Of a stretch of 64,000 nt of DNA, positions 23,613 to 34,300 are shown piece by piece. Below the pieces are notes generated by a model. That model had not been told where the DNA came from. It saw only the letters and a list, made by a program, of their open reading frames with translations, and did no database searches. Source of the stretch: Effrenium voratum (taxonomy: Eukaryota > Sar > Dinophyceae > Suessiales > Symbiodiniaceae). The stretch covers positions 200,201-264,200 of the forward strand of contig CAUJNA010003788.1 in assembly GCA_963377175.1 (NCBI GenBank), in the 5' to 3' direction. Every line of letters begins with the position of its first letter. The first letter of the stretch is position 1. The position numbers and the translations under genes were made by a program.

Positions 23613-23890
23613 AGCGGCGGAGGCGCTCCGCGTGCTACATTTGCAATTTACAGTTGCGATTTTCCAGCCATTTGTATCTAAAAGTTGCGATTTTCCAGCC
23701 GGAGCTGCGGGAGCACGCTCCGCGTACTACGTCTGTACTTAAAAAGTGCGATTTTCCAGCCGGAGCTGCAGCAGCCTCCGCGTACTACGTCTGTACTTAA
23801 AAGTTGCGATTTTCCAGCCGGAGCTGCAGGAGCACGCTCCGCGTACTACGTTTGTACTTAAAAGCTGCGATTTTCAAGCCGGAGCTGCCG
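23613..23890. repeat. 60-bp satellite (about five copies)
   Basis: Units start CCGGAGCTGC at about 23699, 23759, 23818 and 23878 and carry CTCCGCGTACTACGT and TGCGATTTTCCAG. The first copy near 23618 is diverged. This GC-rich family interrupts the 40-bp array. Confidence 0.9.
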
Positions 23891-23965
23891 CGGACCAGGG
23901 GGGAATCGAACCCGGGACCGCGGGATTGCGAAAGCAGGCGCGCACACCACGAGACAACTTCCAAA
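23890..23965 (-). other. degenerate tRNA-like sequence with intact B box
   Basis: On the minus strand 23912-23902 reads GGTTCGATTCC, a perfect pol III B box, preceded by GCGGTCCCG and, further upstream, GTCTCGTGGTGTGCGCGCC, which resembles a D arm. The T-stem pairs at only three positions and the acceptor ends do not pair, so I do not call a functional tRNA. It may be the head of a tRNA-derived SINE, or a tRNA relic captured in the satellite. Confidence 0.45.
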
Positions 23966-23988
23966 AGCCGTTTCGCGAGCAAGAAAAT

Positions 23989-24487
23989 CGCACGGCGCCA
24001 CAGCGAGAGCGCTTCGACACGCACGATCTCCGCAGAGGGTTCATCGGGCTCAAGACAGATTCGCACGGCGCCACAGCGAGAGCGATCCGACACGCACGAT
24101 CCCCGCAGAGGGTTCATCGGGCTCAAGACAAATTCGCACGGCGCCACAGCGAGAGCGCTTCGACACGCACGATCTCCGCAGAGGGTTCGCCAAGGTCAAG
24201 ACAAATTCGCACGGCGCCACAGCGAGAGCGCTTCGACACGCACGATCTCCGCAGAGGGTTCGCCGCGCTCAAGACAAATTCGCACGGCGCCACAGCGAGA
24301 GCGCTTCGACACGCACGATCTCCGCAGAGGGTTCGCCAAGGTCAAGACAAATTCGCACGGCGCCACAGCGAGAGCGCTTCGACACGCACGATCTCCGCAG
24401 AGGGTTCATCGGGCTCAAGACAAATTCGCACGGCGCCACAGCGAGAGCGCTTCGACACGCACGATCTCCGCAGAGGGGTGCGTTTCG
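23989..24487. repeat. 73-bp GC-rich satellite (about seven copies)
   Basis: Units begin CGCACGGCGCCACAGCGAGA at 23989, 24062, 24135 and so on at 73-bp spacing, with variants CATCGGG, CGCCAAGG and CGCCGCG near the unit end. Since 73 is not a multiple of 3, the 262-codon + frame cycles through all three phases of the unit and is not a protein gene. Confidence 0.93.
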
Positions 24488-24639
24488 TAAGCTCCCGTCG
24501 GGCCTACCCCCGCCATAAAAAGAAGAAGAATTAAGAGTCGAGAAGTGAAGGTAGAACAGAAAAGTTAGCTTGTGTTTTTAGGATAGTGAAGTAACACCCG
24601 ACAAATTAGCTTGTGCTTTTAGTAGAATGAGATAACAGC

Positions 24640-25015
24640 CGAAAAGTTGACATGAGAAGTTGGCAGGTGAAGTAACTCTCAAAAAGTTGACATGAGAAGT
24701 AGGCAGGTGAAGTAACTCTCGACAAGTTGGCATGAGAAGTTGGCAGGTGAAGTAACTCTCGACAAGTTGGCATGAGAAGTTGGCAGGTGAAGTAACTCTC
24801 GACAAGTTGGCATGAGAAGTTGGCAAAAAAGTTGACATGAGAAGTAGGCAGGTGAAGTAACTCTCGACAAGTTGGCATGAGAAGTTGGCAGGTGAAGTAA
24901 CTCTCGACAAGTTGGCATGAGAAGTTGGCAGGTGAAGTGAAAGTTAGAGTTGGCAGGTGAAGTAACTCTCGACAAGTTGGCATGAGAAGTTGGCAGGTGA
25001 AGTTGGCAGCCGCTT
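24640..25015. repeat. 40-bp minisatellite, second block
   Basis: About nine copies of the unit seen at 22681-23612, here more uniform and with CTCTCGACAA in place of CTCTCGAAAA. The two blocks differ by this diagnostic base, so each was homogenised separately after being split. Confidence 0.92.
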
Positions 25016-25211
25016 TTAGAAGAAGAACCCTTCGCAATGCTTCCGGGAAAAAACTGCACCTTCATGTCCAGTCAGACCGTTATTTTTGTCAGGGTTCTCC
25101 AATTCCATTCTGCACCTCGTTGACGCTCACGCAGGTCTCATGAACATACCGGTCCGGCACGTTTAGGCTCTGAATTGCCCACACTGACCTGTCCCCGGCG
25201 TTGTTTCAGCC

Positions 25212-25330
25212 ATGGATTTACGGAACTCCTTCGACGTGGCGTCGCTACCTCGGAAGCTCAGAGGCGAGGACGGCGAGCCGGAGATGTCACAAGAGAACTT
25301 GGACTACTTGGCCACCACCTTGGAGGGCCT
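25212..25330 (+). CDS. channel exon 1: cytosolic N-terminus
   Basis: ATG at 25212 opens MDLRNSFDVASLPRKLRGED and continues to NLDYLATTLEG. The frame stops at 25344, so the donor lies around TTGGAGGGCC. This ATG is the only one in phase-compatible reach of the S1 exon and has GC-rich codons. Confidence 0.6.
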
Positions 25331-28300
25331 GAAGCTCGCAAGCTAGTCCTCCTTTCAATCTTTTCGGGTGTTCCTTCCTGTCTGTTGTGGCAAGGTGGCA
25401 CAACACATGCAAGCTTTTGAATATCAGTTGCCTTCGAAACGATCCTTTTGAAGTTTTTGGTTCTGTTTGACAGCTGGGAAGTCAGTCCTAAAAATCCGAT
25501 CACCTTATAGTTCCAGGTCCTTTCGTGTGAGGAAGAGTCTCCGTTATCAGGCTTTCGACAACCGAAAGCCCTGGATGGATGAAGAAGGGCGTTTGATATG
25601 GTCCCCATTCCGGGTAAAGCTCGCCAAGATCGTGTTCTCTCAGTACTTCGAGACCGCCATGGGTATCATCATTGTGGGCAATTTATGTCTCATCATGTTT
25701 GAAGCAGACCATGATGCCAGATGTTACCCTGCCTATGATGGCAGGATGTCAGAGTGTCCGTTTAGAAGCGATACTGTGTCCTGGATTAGCGTCCTCAATG
25801 CCATTTTGCTGGTCCTGTACTCCCTTGAGTGCGGCGTGCGCTTTTTCGTGGAGCGCACCCTTTTCTTCTGTAACACATGGAACATGATAGACCTGCTGAT
25901 TGTTTGCCTGGGATGGATCAGCTACGGACTGGCCTCAGTGGTGAATCTAAGCCTGCTGCGACTGTCGAGGCTTGTCCGGGTTCTGCGCGCAGTCCGGGTC
26001 TTCATCTCTGTGCCAGAGTTCTATTTATTGATCACAGGGCTTTACTCCTCGATCAAGGCCTGGGCGTGTTGACGAAATCGCGACCTAAGAGGGTTTCAAG
26101 TTTGCAACCGACCCATGCATGATACTTTCGTTTGTTTTTCGGTTTTGGTTTGGTACGGTAGGAGATTTGTTCTACACAAGCTGCCAACCAACAGAGGTAC
26201 CGAGCCTGAAAAGAACGAGCCACAACCCCAATATCTTTGTTGATTGTTTTCTTGGTGAATTCCACTTAGGCCATCATTTTTGGTTCCATGATGCTTCTGA
26301 GCTTTATCCTTTTCTGGGCCGTGATCACCGTGGAACTGCTGCATCCTCTCACCTCCAGCTTGACCTACTCGGAGTGCGAACGCTGCAGTAGAGGCCAGGG
26401 CCCATAGTGGGCTGTCACAGTGATACTAGGGAATCCCCTGGTCAATATTTTTTCACTTGAGGCTTGTTCAACAAGGGGATGCCTATTTTGGAGCTTTTGT
26501 GAGACCTGGAAAAGGAAACTCAATGGCGCCTGTTCTGTGTGAAAATTTCGGCTTGAACCCTTGAGGGTTTTATTTGTGCGTCAGGACCTTTCTGAGGGTA
26601 ACTGACGAGGAACCAGCCCTCATCGCTTTCCTGGGCCCTGAATTCCATACGGCGCGTTCTGGTACCTTGGGTTGTCGCCATCATTAGGCTAGCAAGGGTT
26701 CACTATTGCCACTAGGGGCGTGGGAGGTCCGAAATGGGTCCAATCATTCAGTCAGTTTTTGCACAAACGATCCCAAAAGGCAGTTAACAAGCGCCGCAAA
26801 ATCATGGCAGTCGCATAAAGTTGCCTTCGATGCGACAGTCTCTCACACGAAATGTGCCTTTTTGCAAAACTGCGCTCTCGCTGTGCTGAAATTGCATCGC
26901 ACCAAACGCTTACTTGAAGAGCCCCACGCATTTTTGATGGCAGGGCCACGACGCAGCGAGGTTGGTTGCAGCTATGGTTTCTGCAGGAAGCATCGCAACA
27001 AACGCGTTTTGTTTTAAGGACTTAACGCAGCGTTTTGATTGCAGGGCCACTCTGCGAGGGAGGCAGACTTGCGCGAAACACTCGTTTTGCGTGGTGGGAC
27101 TTGACATTCGAACAGTCGGAGCTCAAAATCCGTGGCAGCAGTCGCAAAAAATTGCGTTGAACACAACCGTCTCGCACGAAACGCCCTGTTTTCTGAAGCT
27201 GGGCTTTCGCTGTGGTGTCGTGTTGGTTTTCGGACTTCTGCGTCACCGGCTTGATGCAATGGGCAGCACGGCATTCTGTGAGATTGGCGTGCATTTTGCT
27301 TGGCAGACGCGAACGATACAGATTTCGTTGCAGGCGCTGCATTTTGAGAAGCATTTGCTGTGAATTGCGTAGCAGGACCTAGGGCTGGTGGTATTGCTGT
27401 AGCTGTGACGCGGTGCGAGTTTTGCAAGACTTCTGGGGACTTGGGCTGCAGTGCAAGTGTTGCAAGACGAAGCAAAACTCCTGCGGACTTTGGTCTGCTG
27501 GAATCGCCGTGGCCGTGGTTCCAGAAGTTCATCACTTCAAGTTTTAGCTGCGTACTCAATGTGTTTTTTGCTGTTTGAGCTTGAAATACTATTTGGGGTC
27601 TCTTGCCGGGATAGCCTGTTTTGCTTTTTGAGAGCCACCTATTTAGCACGTGGAGCACGGTTGCTGCAGATCAACATGGCCAGCAGCCATCATTGTTTTG
27701 AGAAATCTACTTTCGGGGGACTCGCTTTCCAGCTTCATGTTTGCAGGGGAGTGAGTACCTAGAGGGTGCGTAGCAAGTCACTCACTAGGTGCCCTGCACC
27801 CTCAAGCAACATTGAGACAAATCATGTTTGGTCAGTTGCTTCCCAATCCGTGGGTTTTGTTCATCCGTACGTTGGGTTCCTGCTTAGGACCCTGCCCCTT
27901 TAAGCAACCTTGACACTGGAATAAAAACAGAGGGCACAAGTCCTTTTGCTTGGGTAAGTACCCGGTCATGGCTTTCCTCCCCCAATAAGTTAGAATTGTT
28001 ACTTTCACCCAGCTGCGATTGTCTCAAAATACCTGTGAAGACTATGTTTGTTTCACTTTCACCTTCCATTTTGCGCCCCCAAACCCGGTTTGAGGAAAAT
28101 GTTATTGTCCTTTGGGTTTGACTGTTTGAGGTACTCTGAGTACCCTGAGCACCCTAAGTACCCTAAGCGGCTGAGTGCCCTAAGCACCCCGAGTACCCTA
28201 AGTACCTCAGCCAAATAAGCCCAACGAGCATTTGTTCGTTCTCAGGGAAACGGTACTTCCGTTCGGCCCGAAGGCTTCGCTAGCGTGGCCACCGCGGGGG

Positions 28301-31300
28301 TGACCCTCTTCCAACAGATCGTGGCAGGAGATTCCTGGGGGGCGATCTCCATTCCTCTAGTGGAGGCGAGTTGTTGGGTGGCAAATTGGGATGAGGTGGG
28401 CCTGTTTCTTCCTGGGCCTGTTTGGGTGCTCTTATCTAAGGGCTCATGGCGCTCATCCTATCGCAACCGAGCCTGTTTTTGGGGATGGTTGGGGGATCTA
28501 GGTAGAGGGGCTGGCGGCGATCTTTCGGCGACAGCTGCTTGGATTTCTCGGGGTCGGACCCTGCTTGAGGGCGTTCTAAGTATTACATTACGTATTTGTT
28601 GTGTTTATATCCACAACAATATACCAAGGGAAATCTAGTGGGTGTGCAAGCACAGTGGTGTATGTTCATGAATAGTGGGGGGTGGGGGGGGCAAATTGGG
28701 TGGAGAAACAGGTATCATGCGAGATAAACGGCGATGAATGTTGAAAACAACTGTGGTTCAAAAGCCCGGCTTGAACAGACACAAGTGCAATCTGCGAGGG
28801 AAGCCTAAATCAGAGGATGTCGAAACAGTGGCGGTGCCCTTCTTTGTGAAGCAAAGGGTGCAAGACTTGTGGTTAATGTTGAATCAACAGTGGAAGAGAT
28901 GCCATGTCGAAACACAGAGAGAGAGAGAGAGCGAAAAAAATAATAATAAAAAAACAACTAAAGCGAGAGAGAGATACACCAAGAAAAGGAGAGAGAGAGA
29001 GAGAGACTCTATCTGATACACAGCTAAAGCCAAATGATTTGGTGTTTGAACTGTGAAGGCAAAGCCATGGTGAAACAGTTGGCTAAGAAATTTGATAGGA
29101 CACCTGTACTGCTGGACATAGCAGCAATGTAGGATATACTGTATCCATTTGCACCTTCTTATCTGAGCTGGCCGGAAGCTGGGGTCGTTTGGCAGGACGC
29201 CTTCCACCACACCAAAAGGGAACCACCATTTTGGGGGCAATGTTCATGCAGATAGTAGAACTGTCCGATTTCTTCCTGTAACAAGTTTTCGTCTGAACCT
29301 TTGCTAGGGGGGTGGGGGGGTGGGGGGTGGGGGGTGTTTCTTGTTTTGTCTGCTTCATTCCAGATAACCACTCATATGCGATCTTAATGCAATTTGTCTA
29401 AAGTCTGGTGATTTACAGTGATTAGCTTGCGAGAGCAAAACAACGATCACCGCTTGCTGTATTGTGGACACTTGTATTTGCCTACGGAGCGAAATCCGCA
29501 CGTGTAGTGGTGTCCATTTCAGGAGTTCAGCGACATGACAGGGTTGTGGGTAGGTGGGGGTGGGGGATGATGGGATGAAGTCATTCATTTTGCGGACACT
29601 TATTGGCTGCATGCACGGGCCAGGTTTCAGAGCACTCATTGTCTATCAACAGCAGAGCATCACGATTCAGGTTTCACTGCAATGTCCGTCAATCACAGCA
29701 AAGCGGCATCACGAAGATGAGTGATAACCGCAGGGCATGGCTGATCTTCAGCAGATAAAGGGGAGCATGCCGGAACTCCACAGGGAAATTTCGCCGCACA
29801 AACAAAGTATCCAACAAATGGGTCCAGGTGCATACAGGTACAATGGATTCTCGGTGGAAGCAATGCAAGCGGTACATCCCTGACAACTTGCCAGTGGCAT
29901 CTCTTCGAATCCCGAGTATCAAGTGCTTCCAGCGGAGGTTCAGCAAAAGCGATTTAATTGATCTGTTGAAGGACACAGGCATGTACTTGAAAGACTGACA
30001 CTTGCGCGGCCAAACAAAAAGCAGCAGTTGTGGCACGGGGCCCAGATCTATGTTCTATTCCTGGAGTGTTTTCCAGTTGCGGTTCGCTGACTTCAACATC
30101 TGAAAGATAACATACGCGTGGAAATGCACGGCGCCCTAGCCAAATGCTGACAGCCACAGAATTGCGCTACGGATTCTGAGGCTGTGATTTAAGCAAAACG
30201 GACACGGGACATTGGCCAGAACCGCATTTGGTGGAAAACCATTGGAAAACGTCCGTACAATGCAGTTGACGACGCAAAAAATTCAGAAACTAATGAGTTT
30301 TAATGGTTCCTACTTCCGTTCTTTCTTGGAGTGCTTCCACCTACACGTTCGGTTTCCGACCCGGCAGATTGACGGACACTTGTAGTTGGACCACGGGTCG
30401 TACTACGCCGTGTGTTTTCGGCATCTTTTCTGTGTTGCAGGGTGCTTTGGGGTGGGGGGGGGGTGGGGGGGGGGAGTGTTATCGGCGCATTCACTGCTGC
30501 CCGACCAGACGTTGAGTCGTTGTTGTTCACATCGGGACGTCCGCGTTGTTGTTGCAGTGCCGCTGGCTCACATGTCCCCCGATAGCCGACTCGCCCTGGC
30601 ATTGATCCTTTTGCTCCGCCTGGGGGGGCGTTCTCATGTCTTTGCTGATCACCCGGTGCTGAGCTCTTTCTTTTTGGTCCACCCTGAGTATCTTGACTCC
30701 TTGCTGGACACCTGCTGTCAAACGCCAGATCCCATTCTTGGCTTCGTGAACCAGGTCGTGGAGATTGAGTGTTGGTTTCCGTTGCAATTTCGGTCCCTCA
30801 GCGCTTGCGTGGCACTGCTTTGGCAGCATTGGCTGCAGGTGATTCGTGGGCACATTCAGAGCCCTGGGGAGGCATCGTTGGCTCTGGCTGCTGCTGCGTG
30901 GGTGTTGTCGAGACGCTTGGCTTTGGTTCGGCTTGCCCCTGCGGGCAGTGGAGACTCCAAGTCCATGACCCGTGACTCAGACTCAGAAGCAGAGGAGTTC
31001 AGCCCCATCGATGGCAATGAAAGCCCGCACCACGCTGCAGCCAAACTGCGCTTCGTGGGTCAGAGGGAGAGGCTTTGGGCTGAAGCAACACCAGTATCTG
31101 CAGACACTAACGTGACGAGTCAGCAAATGCTTGAAGACGCTAGGGCAGAGGAGGAAGCGGAGTTTGGGGAGTGCATCACCCGAGGCAGCGATTTCTGGCA
31201 TGCTGGTGTGGCATCTTAGTCCGACATAGAAGCTTGTGAAAGCGGGGAGTCCTGCCCTCCCACCCCAGTTCACCAACCCCGGAAACGTGTCAGGGGTGTC

Positions 31301-34300
31301 AGGCGCCCCCAGTGGCTTTCACCAGGGCCGTGCATACATTCGTTGCAAGAATTTTTGGGTATTTGACTCACAGCACAAAAGACTGTGCTGGCAAGGCCAT
31401 AGGTACGCAGGTGATCCTGAACAGCTTCCCAAAAGTGTGATCCGAGAAATGAAGCGCTGGCAGCGTAACGTCGGCTGGCAGCTGCGACATGGACCGCAGG
31501 CTCGAGCTCTCCGCTGAAGTTGAAAACTAGCTGCGCAAATGAAGGGACCATGTTTTCAAGATGCTTTGGGTTGGCTCAGGCCAGGGCGGCTCAGACATGG
31601 GGTAGTCTGTTTCGTTCTGGCAGCGATGGCTGTCTCTCGCAAGCCTGCTTCTCGGCGGTCAAAGGACAAGCAGGCCACTCACGCTTGTTCATGCTGTGGA
31701 TCCACTTCTCATCGACTGGAGCGCTGCAGCCACCCAGCATCATGGAAAATCCGTCAGCTGAATGAACAAGTGAAGAGACTTCGTGCAGAGGCCAAACAAG
31801 TACGCCGGAAAGAGAAGAAGTGGCGGAATGCTCCGCACAAGAGTGTCACGCACAAGCAGTCAGCCAAGGCTAAGTACCAGTGCAAGCCCGCTGCGCAAGT
31901 CACTCGGAAGCGGAGCCCGGCGGAGCTGCGTAAGCTCAAGCCTGACCCCATGCCTTGCGACACCATGAACGGCCCAGAGGATGCTGCTGAATACTTGCTG
32001 CGGAACAGGTTCTTGCGGAAGCCTCGGAGATGCTCACAGTGCTCCAGCCAACGCTTTAGTTCATTGAAGTGGCAGCGCAGCAGTTTGCACTGGAGATGCC
32101 TGGCGTGTGGCTTTCGCACTGGTTTGTATGACTTCTCCATCTTCCGCGGGCTGAGATGCCTTCCCACAGTGCTCTTGAAGATGCTGTGTGTGTATGCTAG
32201 CCTTGACCTTTCCCGCTACCCAGCAGAGAATGACTTGATCCAGTTCAGCAAGGTGGGGTACCGGCAGGCACGCCACTTTTTGGCTGCGCTTCGGTGCCGG
32301 GAGAGTGAAGCAGCGAGAAAGATCTTTGCCAAGGGCAGCATGACCGGCAATATAGAAGTCGATGGGACTTCATTGGGCTTTTTTCATGTGCGCGCAGACA
32401 ACGTGACCTACCAAGATGCCATAGCAAAGATCGTCCAATCTTTGAAAAAGAAGTCCAAACCCATTCCACAAAATCTTTTGTGGCCCACATACCTGTATTG
32501 GGGGCAAGGCAGCGCAATGGCCCTCCTTACTTGTGGGTGGCTCCTCCTGTTCTGGCTGTTCCTCAGTCTAGACCTTGTACCGAGAGCTTGGCGCAGGCCA
32601 TGTTTCACACTGCCCAAGACTTTCTGACTTATTTTTTCTGGCATTCAGTGTTGCGGGCGCAAACCAGTCCCTTCAGGTGCACCAGTTAAATCTAATTCCC
32701 CTTCTTGATGTTAAATATAATTCCCCTGCCAGGTGCACCAGTCCAACCTCCTGGATCTGGTGACACAGCCGAGAAAATCGGTGTGCATTTTCCCCGACGG
32801 CAATGTGGCATGGAACTCAGCAGCGACAGCGAAGCACATGAGAGTGGAGCCAGTGTCTCACCAACTTCGTGTTTTCTGTCGCCCTACTCACAAGGGAACC
32901 AAGACAATAAGTGGCCAGGCAGGGACCCAGTGCATTGATCGCAGCTGGGGGGCACTGAAGCCCTGGCTCCCCCGGCGGTTGATCTTGAAGATCAAAGAGA
33001 ATGGGCAGTCAACCTTCAATGTAGAGGTTGCAAAGTATTGCTATATGTGGATGTGGCGACAACACATCATGCACGATGAGCCACTGAAACCTTTGGCCTT
33101 CCTGAAGAAGCTAAGCGAGATTATGTAAAAGAGGCTGCTGCTACAAGTAGTTTGAGGGCCTTTTGCAAGTGAGACTTTTCGACCTTTGGCCAGAAACCCT
33201 GGTAAAACACATGCTTTCGTTGATGAGGCACTGTCAAACGCGCCACGGCGCGTTATGACCCGTGCTCCTTGTAGTTACATGTGCTTTCCATTAGAAACCA
33301 AACATTGCCCTGTATATACGTATTTTGGTCTTATTCGACCTCCTCTACTACAGGGGCCCTTGGGGTTCACTGGATTGGGCCCCGTTTGGGTATTTCCAAC
33401 CTCAGGGGGGTTGGGGGTTTTCTACTAGGCGTTCAGCACCATTTCAAAGACCACCAAAAGGGAACCACTGGTTTGAGGGCCAGGTGCAAACAAATCAGAT
33501 GGCTTCCTCCTCCTTCCAGGCATTCCCCTGGACGGGACCCATGCTCTTCATCATCATGATGACCATCTCTATGGGGATTATGAATCTTATCCTCGCCGTC
33601 ATAGTGGAGCGGGCGGCTGAGGCCACCCAACTTGGAGAAAAGATGTCCCTGCTGTTTGTTCTGTTTTTTCTGTGTGAGGCCCTTGGGGGGGAGAGGTGAA
33701 ATATGCAACACCTTCTGGTTGGCTCTTTAAATGAGTTTGTTTGTCCTTGTATACTTTCCATGTGCGATGGAATGATGAGTTTGCATTTTGCGTTGGGATC
33801 CTTTTTGGTAAGCTTGGCAGGGGGTATGTTTGTTTGATTTAATGTCTTCACATGAGCTGGGTGACGTTCTTCAGTTTGACGGAATCCAGTGAGGCCAGGG
33901 AGAACGACCACGAGGCCAAGATCAGGAAGAAGGATCAGGAGAGGAGCAAGATTCTCCTTTGGCAGACTTGATTTTGGCACCCTCCATATGTTCCAGATGT
34001 GTGTGTGTGTGTGATTTGTGACTCGAAGCACCTGCAAGCTTGATTGGTGTGCTGAAATCATTGACGGAGGTGTATTTGTGGCAGAGACATACTGTAAGGG
34101 TCTAAATCATTAGAATCGTGGGTTTGTGCGAAGTGCTGTTGATCTAAGTTACCCCATGATTATGGGATAATAATATGTGTACTTGTTTTCCCCTTAAACC
34201 AATTTGTCGGAGGGATAGCCGCAGACCCTTTTGCATTTCGGGCCTTTGATCAGTCCAAGGAACATGATCGATTTGGCTGTGCTTTGCGCATCCATGGACA

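Larger units (their letters stand above)
30379..33276 (+). mobile_element. Merlin/IS1595-type DNA transposon with 9-bp target duplication
   Basis: CTTGTAGTT stands at 30379-30387 and again at 33268-33276. Immediately inside, the left end begins GGACCACGGGTCGTAC and the right end, read on the minus strand, begins GAGCACGGGTCATAAC; both reach CGCCGTG about 24 bases in, 17 of 21 aligned bases agreeing. The element proper is 30388-33267, 2880 bp. It encodes an ISXO2-like transposase (see below). Merlin and IS1595 elements make 8-9 bp duplications, which fits. It sits in sense orientation inside the 5.15-kb pore/S6 intron of the channel gene. Confidence 0.82.

Noticed and set aside
23746..24534. 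262-codon + frame rich in Arg/Ser
   Set aside because: The 73-bp repeat cycles frame, so the same DNA is read in three different phases; not under coding constraint.
29689..30036. 115-codon minus frame in the pore/S6 intron
   Set aside because: No motif, no splice partners, and it lies outside the transposon boundaries; not enough to call a gene.
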